A stretch of DNA of 48,935 bases from Anaerolineaceae bacterium (GCA_016927865.1 JAFGLU010000032.1:1-48935); one strand, 5' to 3'. Shown: positions 34,416-44,100, numbered from the stretch's first letter. The notes: generated from the letters alone by a model not told the origin. Made by a program: numbers and translations.

Positions 34416-35204
34416 ATGAGCGCCGTCCTGATCGAAAACCAGATCTTGCACTATGAAGTCCTCGGCCGGGGAAGGCCGTTGATCTTCGTGCACGGCTGGG
34501 TTGGGTCGTGGCGCTACTGGATCCCAGTGATGCAGGCTGCTTCGGTCGGCTACCGCGCTTATGCGCTGGACCTGTGGGGTTTTGGCGACACCGCCAAGGC
34601 CACCGACCGTTATTCGTTGGACTTTCAGGTGAAGTTGATCGAGCAATTCCTGGATCAAATGGGCATTGGGCGAGTGGCGTTGATTGGACACGGGCTGGGT
34701 GCGGTCGTCTCGGTGATGGCAGCGCTGCGCAATCCGACCGTTGTCGACCGCGTTATGGCGATATCATATCCACTGACCGAGGCCAGCGTGAACCCGCGCC
34801 TGCGCAGCGGAGCGCCGTTGGAACTGGCCGATTGGCTGCTGGAGAAGACGCCGCAAACCGAGCCTGTGCGGGGTGATGCACCTAAAACTGACCCGCAGGC
34901 TATTGCGGCTTCGATGCAAGGGTTGAGTTTGCCGGAAGTGCGCGAAGCCAGCGCCAGGCTGCAGAACGCCTGCCTGCTGGTGAGCGGCTTGAACGATCCG
35001 GCCGTGACCGTTCCCGACCTGGATTTGGTGATGGGACTGCCGGAGCAAACCCACGGCATCCTCTTTGAACAATCGGGGCACTTCCCCATGTTGGACGAAG
35101 GCAGCAAGTTCAACCGCTTGTTGATTGATTTCCTGACGCTGGGGCAAGGTGAAAGCCCGCGCCAGATGCAGTTGAAGGAGGAGTGGAAACGGCGCGTGCG
35201 GTGA
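34416..35204 (+). CDS. Alpha/beta hydrolase fold protein lacking the nucleophile serine
   Basis: 262 residues, a paralogue of the protein at 23063-23911 (HYEVLGRGRP against HYEVYGRGRP, HGWVGSW against HGWLGSW). The nucleophile elbow reads GHGLGA: residue 93 is Gly (codon GGG at 34692-34694) where the paralogue has Ser. The candidate acid (LNDPA) and the histidine (SGHFPMLDE) remain. Normal ester hydrolysis is therefore unlikely, and a binding or regulatory role is more plausible. It follows the receiver gene by 15 bases and is the last gene of this operon. No clear terminator was found before the next promoter. Confidence 0.85.
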   Translation: MSAVLIENQILHYEVLGRGRPLIFVHGWVGSWRYWIPVMQAASVGYRAYALDLWGFGDTAKATDRYSLDFQVKLIEQFLDQMGIGRVALIGHGLGAVVSVMAALRNPTVVDRVMAISYPLTEASVNPRLRSGAPLELADWLLEKTPQTEPVRGDAPKTDPQAIAASMQGLSLPEVREASARLQNACLLVSGLNDPAVTVPDLDLVMGLPEQTHGILFEQSGHFPMLDEGSKFNRLLIDFLTLGQGESPRQMQLKEEWKRRVR

Positions 35205-35221
35205 TGACGCGCGTGATAGGG

Positions 35222-35250
35222 TTGATTTTCATCTAGCAATCTATTACAAT
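35222..35250 (+). promoter_or_regulatory. Promoter of the thiamine operon
   Basis: TTGATT at 35222-35227, a 17-base spacer, TACAAT at 35245-35250. Transcription would start about 35257, just before the TPP aptamer. Confidence 0.75.
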
Positions 35251-35262
35251 GTGAGCACAATT

Positions 35263-35355
35263 GAATGGGGAGCCCGGACCGACCGGGCTGAGAGGAGGGC
35301 TGACGGCCCTCGACCCACAAAACCTGATCCGGGTAATGCCGGCGGAGGGAACGGA
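35263..35355 (+). ncRNA. TPP riboswitch (THI element)
   Basis: Hallmarks of the thiamine pyrophosphate aptamer are all present: GGGG before the first stem at 35267, CTGAGA at 35288-35293, a short variable stem, CGACCC, then ACCTGATCCGGGTAATGCC and GGCGGAGGGAA. It lies between a promoter and thiamine pyrophosphokinase, the expected gene type. TPP binding should lower expression. Confidence 0.97.
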
Positions 35356-35371
35356 ATGACGTGAAATGGCG

Positions 35372-35398
35372 CACCCTCCCCCGGCGGAGGGTGTTTTT
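35372..35398 (+). terminator. Riboswitch-controlled terminator overlapping the ribosome binding site
   Basis: CACCCTCC at 35372-35379 pairs with GGAGGGTG at 35386-35393, followed by TTTTT. The 3' arm is also the Shine-Dalgarno sequence of the next gene, nine bases before its ATG. The same word CCGGCGGAGGG occurs inside the aptamer (35339-35349), so CACCCTCC can pair with either copy, giving an antiterminator when TPP is absent. Confidence 0.85.
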
Positions 35399-35399
35399 G

Positions 35400-36053
35400 A
35401 TGGGCAAACAGAAAGCGGTGATTTTTGCCAACGGGGAACTGTCTGACCTGGCTGCGGCGCGAGCCTTGATTGAGCCGGGCGACTTCCTGGTGGCGGCGGA
35501 TGGAGGCGCGCGACGCATGGCGGCATTGGGATTGACGCCGGCGTTGGTGGTGGGCGACCTGGATTCTCTGACTGCTGATGAGGTGCTGGCGCTGCGGGAG
35601 GCGGGCATTGAGATCCTGCAATTTCCGGCAGAGAAGGATGAAACCGATCTGGAACTGGCCTTGCTGGAGGCGGTCCGGCGAGGTTACGGGCAGATATTCA
35701 TTGCGGCGGCATTGGGCGGGCGGCTGGACCAGACTCTGGCGAATGTTTTCCTGCTGGCGCTGCCGGAACTGGCGGGGGTGGACGCGCGCCTGCACGATGG
35801 GCGTGAGGAAGCTTTTTTGATCCGTGGGGTAGGAGAGGTCACAGGGCAGGCGGGAGAGTTTGTCTCACTGCTGCCGCTGTTTGGCCCGGCAGAGGGCATT
35901 CACACCACGGGTCTGCGCTACCCGCTGCGCGGCGAGACGTTGCTGCCAGAACGCAGCCGGGGCATCAGCAATGAAATGCTGGGCGAATTGGCAGAAGTGA
36001 GCCTGGAGAAAGGCGTGCTGCTGTGTATTCACCGTTTAGGTGGAGAGGCGTAA
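35400..36053 (+). CDS. thiN: Thiamine pyrophosphokinase
   Basis: 217 residues. Transfers pyrophosphate from ATP to thiamine to make TPP. Family motifs: ADGGARRMAALG (about 30-41), VVGDLDSL, a DETDLELAL motif and ALGGRLDQTLAN. The length is usual for the family. The start is the ATG at 35400-35402, just after the terminator's T run; a GTG at 35361 would put the hairpin inside the coding region and is rejected. The gene and its riboswitch make a feedback loop, because TPP is the product. Confidence 0.93.
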   Translation: MGKQKAVIFANGELSDLAAARALIEPGDFLVAADGGARRMAALGLTPALVVGDLDSLTADEVLALREAGIEILQFPAEKDETDLELALLEAVRRGYGQIFIAAALGGRLDQTLANVFLLALPELAGVDARLHDGREEAFLIRGVGEVTGQAGEFVSLLPLFGPAEGIHTTGLRYPLRGETLLPERSRGISNEMLGELAEVSLEKGVLLCIHRLGGEA

Positions 36054-36090
36054 GGGCCGGTTTTCCCGACCCGCTATGAATTATTCCAAT

Positions 36091-36115
36091 CCGGGCGCGG
36101 AAACCGCCGCGCCGG
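36091..36115 (+). other. GC-rich stem-loop between thiN and thiB
   Basis: CCGG-G-CGCGG pairs with CCGCGCCGG with one bulged G and a six-base loop. No T run follows, so it may be an mRNA processing or stability element rather than a terminator. The spacer 36054-36196 has no clear promoter. Confidence 0.4.
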
Positions 36116-36196
36116 AATGAGCAAATGTCGATAGAGAAATAACTTGGGCCGTCAAAAGATATCAGACTCCCCGAAAAAACAATGGAGGATTTTGAG

Positions 36197-37252
36197 ATGA
36201 AGACAATTTCACGGATTATTGTAGGTGCTTTAGCAACATTGCTGTTGGCTGCTTGCGCTGCGCCCAAGGCGCCCGAAGGCCCGGCAGAGCTGGTGGTGAT
36301 GACGCACGACTCGTTTGCCATCAGCGAGGCGCTGGTGACGCAGTTTGAAGCCGAGCACAACGCCAAACTGACCTTTTTGCCCAGCGGCGATACCGGCTCG
36401 GCTCTCAATCGAGCTATTCTGACCAAGAAATCGCCCAGCGCGGATGTGTTCTACGGTGTAGACAACACCTTTCTGTCGCGGGCATTGGAGGAGGAGCTTT
36501 TTGAGGCTTACGAATCTCCCCTTTTGGAAGAGATCGATGTGGCTTTCCAAATGGATGCCTTCAACCGTGCTCTGCCGGTGAATTACGGCGATGTGTGCAT
36601 CAACTATGATAAAGCTTATTTCGTCGAGAAAGGTCTGGCGGTGCCAGGATCGCTGGACGATTTGCTCAAGCCGGAATATAACGGTCTGTTAGCGGTGGAA
36701 AACCCGGCTACTTCATCGCCGGGGTTGGCTTTCCTGTTGGCAACGGTGGCGCAGTATGGGGCAGAGGGCTTTACGGATTATTGGACAGCCCTGCGCAACA
36801 ACGGCCTGGTGGTGGTGAACGACTGGGAGACAGCATACTACGGCAACTTTAGTGGGTCGTCGGGTCGGGGGCCGCAACCGATGGTGGTTTCTTACGCATC
36901 CAGCCCGGCGGCGGAGGTGATCTTTGCAGAGCAGCCGCTGAGCGACGCGCCGACTGCTTCGATCGTTGCGCCAGGCACTTGTTTCCGGCAAATCGAGTTT
37001 GTGGGTATCCTAAAAGGCACAAAACAGCGTGCCCTGGCTGAGAAGTTTGTCGATTTCATGCTCTCTGTGGATTTCCAAGAGGACGTGCCCATGCAAATGT
37101 TCGTCTACCCGGTGAACGGGCAGGCCCAACTGCCAGAGGAGTTCGTGCAATATGCGCAAACTGCTTCGCAGCCTGCCGAGCTGAGCCCAGTGGACGTGGC
37201 TGCTAACCGGGAGAGCTGGATTCAGGCCTGGGATGAAACTGTCCTTCGCTAA
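36197..37252 (+). CDS. thiB: Thiamine ABC transporter, substrate-binding lipoprotein
   Basis: 351 residues. Signal peptide with lipobox LLAAC and lipidated C20, then a type-II periplasmic-binding fold (LVVMTHDSFAISEALVTQFE; ADVFYGVDNTFLSRAL; NYGDVCINYDKAYF) matching the ThiB/TbpA group. The substrate is thiamine or its phosphates by family and by the riboswitch upstream. The start ATG at 36197 is eight bases after GGAGG; the in-frame ATG at 36182 overlaps that site and is rejected. The next gene overlaps its 3' end by 20 bases. Confidence 0.88.
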   Translation: MKTISRIIVGALATLLLAACAAPKAPEGPAELVVMTHDSFAISEALVTQFEAEHNAKLTFLPSGDTGSALNRAILTKKSPSADVFYGVDNTFLSRALEEELFEAYESPLLEEIDVAFQMDAFNRALPVNYGDVCINYDKAYFVEKGLAVPGSLDDLLKPEYNGLLAVENPATSSPGLAFLLATVAQYGAEGFTDYWTALRNNGLVVVNDWETAYYGNFSGSSGRGPQPMVVSYASSPAAEVIFAEQPLSDAPTASIVAPGTCFRQIEFVGILKGTKQRALAEKFVDFMLSVDFQEDVPMQMFVYPVNGQAQLPEEFVQYAQTASQPAELSPVDVAANRESWIQAWDETVLR

Positions 37253-38921
37253 GCTTGGGCGGGCAGCCATGTGGCTGCTGCCGGGGTTGTTCCTGCTGCT
37301 GTTCTTTGTCCTGCCTTTGCTGCGCGTGTTTGGGGCCACGGGCGAGGACCTGGCGGGGGGCGGGCTGACCTGGGAGGCGCTGCGGCGGGCGGTGCGCCCG
37401 CTGGGCTTCACCTTTTACCAGGCGGCGCTGTCCACCCTGGCAACCCTGGCGATTGGCCTGCCGGCAGCCTATGTGTTTGGGCGTTTTGATTTTCCGGGCA
37501 AGCGCAGGCTGCGCACGCTGGTCTCATTGCCCTTCATCCTGCCCACGGTGGTGGCGGCGGCGGGCTTCAACGCTTTGCTGGGGCCGCGCGGCTGGGTCAA
37601 TTTGGGCCTGATGAACCTGCTGGGGTTAGAGCAGCCGCCGATCATCTTTTTGAATACGCTGGGCGCCATCCTGCTGGCGCATGTCTTCTACAACACAACC
37701 ATCATCCTGCGGGTGGTGGGCGGCGCCTGGGAAGGGCTGGACACGCGCGTGGAACAGGCGGCGCGGGCTTTAGGGGCTTCGCCCTGGCGAACGCTGTGGG
37801 AGGTGACCTTGCCGCTCCTGCGCCCGGCCATTTTTTCGGCTACCCTGCTGGTGTTCCTGTTTGACTTCACCAGTTTTGGGGTGATTCTGCTGTTGGGCGG
37901 GCCGAGTTTTGCTACCCTGGAGGTGGAAATTTATATCCAGGCCCTGCACATGCTCAATCTGCCGCAAGCCGGGCTGCTATCAGCGGTGCAATTGGTTTGC
38001 ACCCTGGCGGTAACGTTGATCTACCTGCGGCTGGAAGCCCGCCGCAGCGTGCCCCTGGCGCCGCGCTTGCGCGGTGAGGGGCTGCGCCGCCCTAAGGGCT
38101 GGCGGGAGAAGTTGCTGGTGGCGGGGATGAGCGCTTTGTTGATCCTGCTGGTGGTGGCTCCGCTGGGGGCCCTGGCCTTGCGCTCGGTGTCGCGATTGGA
38201 AGCCGACCGCGGGCAGCGCGGCGAAGTGCAAACAGGGCTGACCCTGGATTACTACCGCGAGTTGTTTATCAACCGGCGAGGGTCGTTTTTCTACGTTCCC
38301 CCGGCGGAGGCGGCGCGCAATTCATTGTTCTATGCCCTGGTGACCACTGGCCTGTCGCTGACCTTTGGCGGGCTGGCTGCTTACGCGCTGGCACGGCGCG
38401 GGGCGGGCGCGCGGGTGATGGATGTGCTGCTGATGCTGCCGCTGGGCACCTCGGCGGTGACGCTGGGGCTGGGTTACCTGCTGACCTTCAACCGCCCGCC
38501 GCTGGATGTACGCTCGTTTCCGCTGCTAGTCCCGATTGCGCATAGCCTTGTGGCGCTGCCATTTGTGGTGCGCACGCTGTTGCCTGCGTTGCGCTCCATC
38601 CCGCCCTCGCTGCGCCAGGCGGCGGCGGTGCTGGGCGCTTCGCCGCGGCGGGTGTGGTGGGAGGTGGACTGGCCCGTGCTGGGGCGGGCGGCTCTGGTCG
38701 GTGCCGTGTTTGCCTTTACCATTTCGATGGGCGAGTTTGGCGCGACCACTTTCCTGGCCAATCCCGAGTATCCAACCTTGCCGGTGGCAATTTTCCGCTT
38801 TTTATCCCAGCCGGGGGCAACGAACTATGGGCAAGCTATGGCCATGGCCACCCTGCTGCTGCTGGTGTGCGCGGCGGGAGTGCTGCTGCTGGAGCGCTTT
38901 CAGGAAGGGAAGGAATGGTAG
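37233..38921 (+). CDS. thiP: Thiamine ABC transporter permease
   Basis: 562 residues, a fused double permease with about twelve membrane helices. Each half has a binding-protein-dependent transport signature: EQAARALGASPWRTLWEVTL in the first half, and RQAAAVLGASPRRVWWEVDW in the second. Those EAA loops contact the ATPase. The size and two-half layout match ThiP. Its 5' end overlaps thiB by 20 bases, so the two are coupled. The stop codon lies in a TGGTAGAAT word. Confidence 0.88.
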   Translation: MKLSFAKLGRAAMWLLPGLFLLLFFVLPLLRVFGATGEDLAGGGLTWEALRRAVRPLGFTFYQAALSTLATLAIGLPAAYVFGRFDFPGKRRLRTLVSLPFILPTVVAAAGFNALLGPRGWVNLGLMNLLGLEQPPIIFLNTLGAILLAHVFYNTTIILRVVGGAWEGLDTRVEQAARALGASPWRTLWEVTLPLLRPAIFSATLLVFLFDFTSFGVILLLGGPSFATLEVEIYIQALHMLNLPQAGLLSAVQLVCTLAVTLIYLRLEARRSVPLAPRLRGEGLRRPKGWREKLLVAGMSALLILLVVAPLGALALRSVSRLEADRGQRGEVQTGLTLDYYRELFINRRGSFFYVPPAEAARNSLFYALVTTGLSLTFGGLAAYALARRGAGARVMDVLLMLPLGTSAVTLGLGYLLTFNRPPLDVRSFPLLVPIAHSLVALPFVVRTLLPALRSIPPSLRQAAAVLGASPRRVWWEVDWPVLGRAALVGAVFAFTISMGEFGATTFLANPEYPTLPVAIFRFLSQPGATNYGQAMAMATLLLLVCAAGVLLLERFQEGKEW

Positions 38922-38924
38922 AAT
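38916..38924 (+). promoter_or_regulatory. Extended -10-like word before thiQ
   Basis: TGGTAGAAT, nine bases before the thiQ ATG, overlapping the thiP stop codon. It matches the box found before other genes here. Being inside an operon, it could be an internal start or chance. Confidence 0.3.
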
Positions 38925-38933
38925 GAGAGCCAT

Positions 38934-39986
38934 ATGTTAGAAGTCCACGAAATTGAAAAGACCTATGAATTCAAGCCGCTGCTGCGCGGGGTGACCTTTA
39001 CCCTGGAGCCGGGCGAGACGCTGTGCTTGCTGGGGGCTTCGGGCAGCGGCAAGAGCACCTTGCTGCGCATCATTGCCGGGCTGGAACCAGCCGAAAGCGG
39101 CCGCGTGCTGTGGAACGGAGCGGATTTGGAGCAGGTCCCGGCATATAAGCGCAATTTCGGCTTGATGTTCCAGGATTATGCCCTGTTCCCGCACCACAGT
39201 GTGGCCGAGAATGTAGCCTTTGGGCTGCGCATGCACGGGGTGGGGCGTGAGGAGATCGGCGCGCGGGTGAAAGAGGCGCTGCGGCAGGTGAATATGGCTT
39301 CGTTTGCCGATCGGCGGGTGACCGATCTTTCGGGTGGGGAGCAGCAGCGGGTGGCCCTGGCCCGCGCACTGGCTCCCAGGCCGCGCCTCCTGATGTTGGA
39401 CGAGCCTTTGGGGGCTTTAGACCGGTCCTTGCGCGAGCAGTTGCTGGAAGAACTGCGCCACTTGTTGCACACCACCGAGATTCCCGCCATTTACGTGACT
39501 CACGACCAGGAAGAAGCCTTTGCCCTGGCCGACCGGGTGGCGCTGCTGCACCACGGGGAGTTGGTGCAAATTGGCAGCCCGCTGGCAGTGTATCAATGCC
39601 CGGCATCGCCATGGGCGGCGCGCTTTTTGGGCCAGACCAACCTGCTGGATGGGCAGGTGGTGGAGGCGCGCCCGCTGGTTGTAAACACGGCCCTGGGTGG
39701 GTTCACGGCGCATTGGGCTGGAAAACCAGCCGATGGGCCAAAGATTGGGCAGAAGGTGACGCTGTTGATCCCCAAACGGGAAGACCGCTCTACGGGGGCA
39801 AACGTACGCGGGCGGGTGACGGACGTCCTCTTCCGCGGGGATGGCTTTCACGCCGAAGTGGTCACGGCCACGGAACTCAGGCTGTCTTTCTGGCTGGCTC
39901 GCCCGGTGGAAGCGGGCGAAGAGGTGGAAATTTCGCTGCAAGCCAACGGAATCCTGGCTTGGCCGCAGTCGGAGGACTATGAATGA
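38934..39986 (+). CDS. thiQ: ABC transporter ATP-binding protein, thiamine type
   Basis: 350 residues. ATPase domain 1-230: Walker A GASGSGKST, Q loop FQDYALFPH, signature LSGGEQQRVALARAL, Walker B LLMLDEP with D loop GALD, and H switch VTHDQEEAFA. Residues about 240-350 form a TOBE-type regulatory domain that Escherichia coli ThiQ (about 232 residues) lacks, so in length it is closer to FbpC/PotA-type subunits. Thiamine specificity is inferred from thiB, thiP and the riboswitch. It overlaps the next gene by eight bases. Confidence 0.87.
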   Translation: MLEVHEIEKTYEFKPLLRGVTFTLEPGETLCLLGASGSGKSTLLRIIAGLEPAESGRVLWNGADLEQVPAYKRNFGLMFQDYALFPHHSVAENVAFGLRMHGVGREEIGARVKEALRQVNMASFADRRVTDLSGGEQQRVALARALAPRPRLLMLDEPLGALDRSLREQLLEELRHLLHTTEIPAIYVTHDQEEAFALADRVALLHHGELVQIGSPLAVYQCPASPWAARFLGQTNLLDGQVVEARPLVVNTALGGFTAHWAGKPADGPKIGQKVTLLIPKREDRSTGANVRGRVTDVLFRGDGFHAEVVTATELRLSFWLARPVEAGEEVEISLQANGILAWPQSEDYE

Positions 39987-40467
39987 GGTGGTTGTCATCA
40001 AGCTGGACGTCCAGCGGCAGGAGCGCTGGCGCTATTCCGGGCAAATTTTGGAACAAGAGCCGGGTAGGGTGCTGCTGGAAGCGTATTTCAACCGCGACGA
40101 TTCGGATTTTCACGGGATGCCATTCAAACGCGGCGACCGCTTTGTCGAAGTCTATTTTTCTGAGCGTTGGTATAACATTTTTGAGATCTATGACCGGGAC
40201 GACGGCTCGCTGAAGGGTTGGTACTGCAATGTGACCCGCCCGGCTGAGATCGAAGCAAGGGAGATCCGCTATGTGGATCTGGCCCTGGATTTGCTGGTCT
40301 TCACCGATGGGCGGCAGTTGGTGCTGGACGAGGATGAGTTCGCCGCCCTCAATATTGATGAGCGTGAACGGGCGCAGGCTCGCCGGTCGCTAGCGGAGTT
40401 ACAGAGCATCCTCCAAGCGGGCTGGAGCCTGGAACAGGGCTGGCAGGAGTGGGCTCGGGCGGGGTGA
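39979..40467 (+). CDS. DUF402-family protein, possible nucleotide phosphatase
   Basis: 162 residues. The core (RFVEVYFSERWYNIFEIYDRDDG and GWYCNVTRPAE, with the downstream YVDLALDLLVF) matches the DUF402 family, some of whose members hydrolyse nucleoside di- or triphosphates. The aspartates of the metal site appear present. The start is ATG at 39979 with GGAGG three bases before it, so the genes overlap and the protein is coupled to thiQ. A role in thiamine metabolism is possible from position only. Confidence 0.75.
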   Translation: MNEVVVIKLDVQRQERWRYSGQILEQEPGRVLLEAYFNRDDSDFHGMPFKRGDRFVEVYFSERWYNIFEIYDRDDGSLKGWYCNVTRPAEIEAREIRYVDLALDLLVFTDGRQLVLDEDEFAALNIDERERAQARRSLAELQSILQAGWSLEQGWQEWARAG

Positions 40468-40564
40468 GACCGGCCGGGGCGTGTATAGGAGAGGGTAGCT
40501 TTCGATTCTGTTAATACCGAAATTGGCTTTTAAGTTAGAATCATGTTAGGAAAATCTTTGCCTT

Positions 40565-41041
40565 ATGAATCTTGAAATTCACGAAGTCCGCAATGACGAA
40601 TTCGACGCAGTGGCCGATCTGTTTCATGAGGGCGACGATTATCACCGCGAGGCTATGCCGGAACTGTTCCGGCCCGAGTCGCCTGTGCGCACGGAAGAAT
40701 TCCTTAAGAGTTTCATCGGCAATGACGATGCGCGGATTTTTGTGGCTGTTCTAGACGGGGAAGTAATTGGGCTGGTGCAATTCAGTGTGATTGATACGGG
40801 CGACCGTCCGACCATGTTTAGCCGCAAGCTGGTGTTTGTCGATTCGCTGGTGGTGCGCACCCGGCACCGCCGTCAAGGCGTGGGAAAGGCCTTGATGTCT
40901 TATGTGCAGGATTGGGCCGCGGAACACGACATCCCCAACATTGAGTTAACTGTGTATGGGTTCAATCGGGCGGCGATCCAGTTGTATGAAGATTTGGGCT
41001 ACGAGACGATGATGCGGCGAATGCGCTTCAAAGTCGAGTAA
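40565..41041 (+). CDS. GNAT-family N-acetyltransferase
   Basis: 158 residues, one GNAT domain. The acetyl-CoA-binding motif A reads VRTRHRRQGVGKALM, preceded by a strand with VDSLVV; motif B is near NRAAIQLYEDLGYE. The family is clear; the acceptor could be a protein N terminus, an amino acid or a small amine. It has its own spacer of 97 bases upstream, with a TAGAAT word at 40537-40542 but no clear -35. Confidence 0.85.
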   Translation: MNLEIHEVRNDEFDAVADLFHEGDDYHREAMPELFRPESPVRTEEFLKSFIGNDDARIFVAVLDGEVIGLVQFSVIDTGDRPTMFSRKLVFVDSLVVRTRHRRQGVGKALMSYVQDWAAEHDIPNIELTVYGFNRAAIQLYEDLGYETMMRRMRFKVE

Positions 41042-41045
41042 ACAA

Positions 41046-41098
41046 CCGCATAAAAAAATACACGAGGCGCGAAACGCCTCGTGTATTTTTTTATGCGG
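41046..41098. repeat. Long perfect hairpin, 24-bp arms, between convergent genes
   Basis: Arms 41046-41069 and 41075-41098 are exact reverse complements with loop CGAAA. The outer half holds a run of seven A on the left and seven T on the right, so it can serve as a terminator in both directions for the convergent genes. The outer end CCGCAT matches the hairpin at 21396, the inner end is GAGGCG. Confidence 0.95.
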
Positions 41099-41113
41099 GA
41101 ATTCAAGAAATTT

Positions 41114-44100
41114 CTAGGGCAAGGTGAAGTGCAGGAGGCGGTTGTTGGAGGCGTCGGAAACCCACACGCCGCCCTGCGCATCGATGGCGACGGCTGAGGC
41201 GAAGCCAAAGCCATCGGTACCGCTGCTAAACTGACCCCAACCACGGACGAATTCGCCCTGGGGAGTAAACTCGAGGATGCGCGGGCCCTCGGGGTCGCTG
41301 ACGAACAAGTTGCCAGTGACCGGCGAGATTTTCAGGAAGGGTTTGTTGTCCAGCGACTGCCCGTACCAACCACTGATCTCGATTTGCTGGACGGGTGAGA
41401 AGTTAGTAAAGGTCTCATCGGGAGCAAAGACCTGAACGCGCTGGTTCCAGGTGTCGGCCACATACACCAGTCCTTCCGCGTCAATGGCCAGGCCAACCGG
41501 CTCGTCGAACTGGCCGATGTCAAAGCCCGCGGCGCCAAACTCGGTGACATAGGCGCCATCGGGTTCAAAGATCACGACGCGCTTGTTGCCTGTGTCGGTG
41601 ACGTAGATGCGGCCTTGCGGGTCCACGGCCAGGGCACGCGGCCCCCAGAAGGCGTCGCCGCGTTCAGCCTGCCCGAAGTAGCCCCACGTGCGGATGAACT
41701 GGCCTTCGGCGGTGAATTGCTGGATGCGGTGGTTCCAGGTGTCGGTGACGTAGACGGATCCATCCAGGCCGACAGCCACGTCCCAGGGTTCGTTGAAGGT
41801 GCCACCCGGCGCGTCACCGGCAGCCGAATCAGCGAAGGAGCCCCATTGGCGGATGAATGTTCCGTCGGCGGCGAACTGCTGGATGCGGTGATTGCGCGAA
41901 TCAGCAACGTAGAGGCTGCCATCTTGGGCCAGGGCCATGCCGCGCGGAGCTTGCAGTTGGCCGGGCTCGGCGCCGCTTTCACCAATGGTCTGGTCGGCAA
42001 GGGGGGTAATCAGCAGGTCGGCATAGGGGTCGCCGATGGGTTCTTCGATGATGGCCGGGGCAGCACCATAATTCCAAATCTCGCCAATGACGTCCTTGCG
42101 GATGTAGACATCCATTCGCGCGCTGGGCTGCCAGGTAGACAGGGTCAGGGTCGTCTTGTTCTGCAGACGGGCGTACTCGCTGTAATCGCGGTTGAGCCAG
42201 ATGTCCCATAGAGCAGCGCGCATTTCGGGGTTAGTCAAGGCTGCGCGGATGTTCTCCCGATCGGTCTTGGAGAAGATTTTCGTGCCCTCGGTGGGGTAGT
42301 AATCTTGCATGGGCCACCACAGGCGAATGTATTCAAATTTAACGTAATCGTTGCCCACGATGGGTTCCATCTTGCCGATGACATCTTCGCCGGCGATGAT
42401 GACCGGCGCCGTGTTCAGGTCGCGAGAAGGATTCTTGCCGAACCAGCGCTGGTTGGCGTAATCGCGGAAGTACCACTTGTATGGATAGATGGCGTCGTCT
42501 GAATAAGCCACAACGAGCTGTTTATCGCCTACCGTGCGAGCCGCGATCTCTTCGATCTGGTGGAGCACTTCTTTGGGGCCGGGGCCGGCGTGGGCGTAGA
42601 CGAGGAATTCGGTGGCGTAGTCATGGTTGACAAACGAGGCGCGGTAGGCGGCTCGGGCGGTGAGCACGGTGAGGAAGGCAAACAAAGTCAGCGTGGCAAG
42701 ACGCAGGATTTGGTTGGCGGACCAATCCTTGAGCAAGTAGATGATGCCCGCCGCGCTGGCAATGGCGCCGGCGAGAGCAAAAATGAACGTGTTGGTGGCG
42801 GTGAGTTGTTCGAGGCTGCTGCCGCTGAAGGGCGGGTTGGCTCCTAGCAGGGAACCGAGCCAGGCGGTGAGGCTGGTGAGGAAGACCGGGAACAGCAGCA
42901 GGGCGATGACGCCTTTGCGGTTGGCCAGGCGCGCCCATTGGGTGGTGTCTACCAGGTACCCCAAACCCCAACCGGCTGCCAGCAGCATGGGTAGGGTGAT
43001 GTGAACGGTGAGCCAGGGCATTTTTTCTCCAGCGACGCTGTAGGCCAGTAAGGCTGTGACGGACCAGAACAAGAGCAGCCACAGCACAGGCAGCGGGCGC
43101 GGAGAAGCGTAAAGGTCTGCGGGTTCTTCAACAACTGCTTCAGCGACATCGGCGTTATCCTGCTCTTTTTCGACCAACACAACCTGCGGCGCGGCAGGCG
43201 AAATGCCCGGCAGCGTGCTGAATCGGCGGTGGCGGATGGCGAAGTAGAGGGCCAGCAGCGCGCCGAGGGCAGCCAGGTATTCGTAAATCGGCACCTGCAA
43301 GAGGGCGTAATAGTAAATGGGCTGGCTGCCGCGGTTCACCTCCTGCTGCGAGATCCAGTAGCCCAGCGAGCCGATGATGCCGCTGAAGAAGCCGTTGGCG
43401 TTGGTGAACATGGTGGTATAGAAGAAGACAAACACGCCGTAGAACAGCGCTGCCTGAGATAGCCACACCCGCCAGTTCCACAGCAGGCCGATGACCGCAG
43501 AAATGGCCAGCATCAAGATCAACATGCCGCCGGAGCGGAGCATGCCGGTCGAGGAGGTGTAATCCAGCGGGTCCCAGCCGAGAATGGCGATGGGGAAGGC
43601 GGTGAGTTGGGGCAGCACCAGCGTGCCGGTGAGTAAGAGCAGGTTGGCCGAGCGCAGGGTGCGCACGCGCTGCCAGCCCAAGTCGCGGATGACCAAAGCC
43701 ACCGCGGCGATCAAACTGATAGCGGCGGCGACGGCCAGGACCACCATCACGATGGAGGAAGGGCTGGCTGGGGTGGCCACGGCAGGGGCTTCGGGGCCTT
43801 CGGTGGGCAGCGGGGTGACAGCTTCGGCAAGCGCAGCACTGCTGATGCTGTCTACTGCCAGGGCAGATCCTGCCAGCAAAACAGCCACAATGACCAGGAT
43901 GATGAAAATGTTGAACCCGTTTTGGCTCTTATATTTGACGCGGGAGAGTTCACCAACAAACACCATGCCGATAAAGAGGAGTAACTGAGCCGCATAGATG
44001 AAAGATGTTTCTTTCACCACAAAATGCAGAATCAGCGAGGTGGTCAACAAGGTCAAGGAGAGCTTATCGCCTTTTTCGAGGTGGCGCAGGGCGGCATAGA

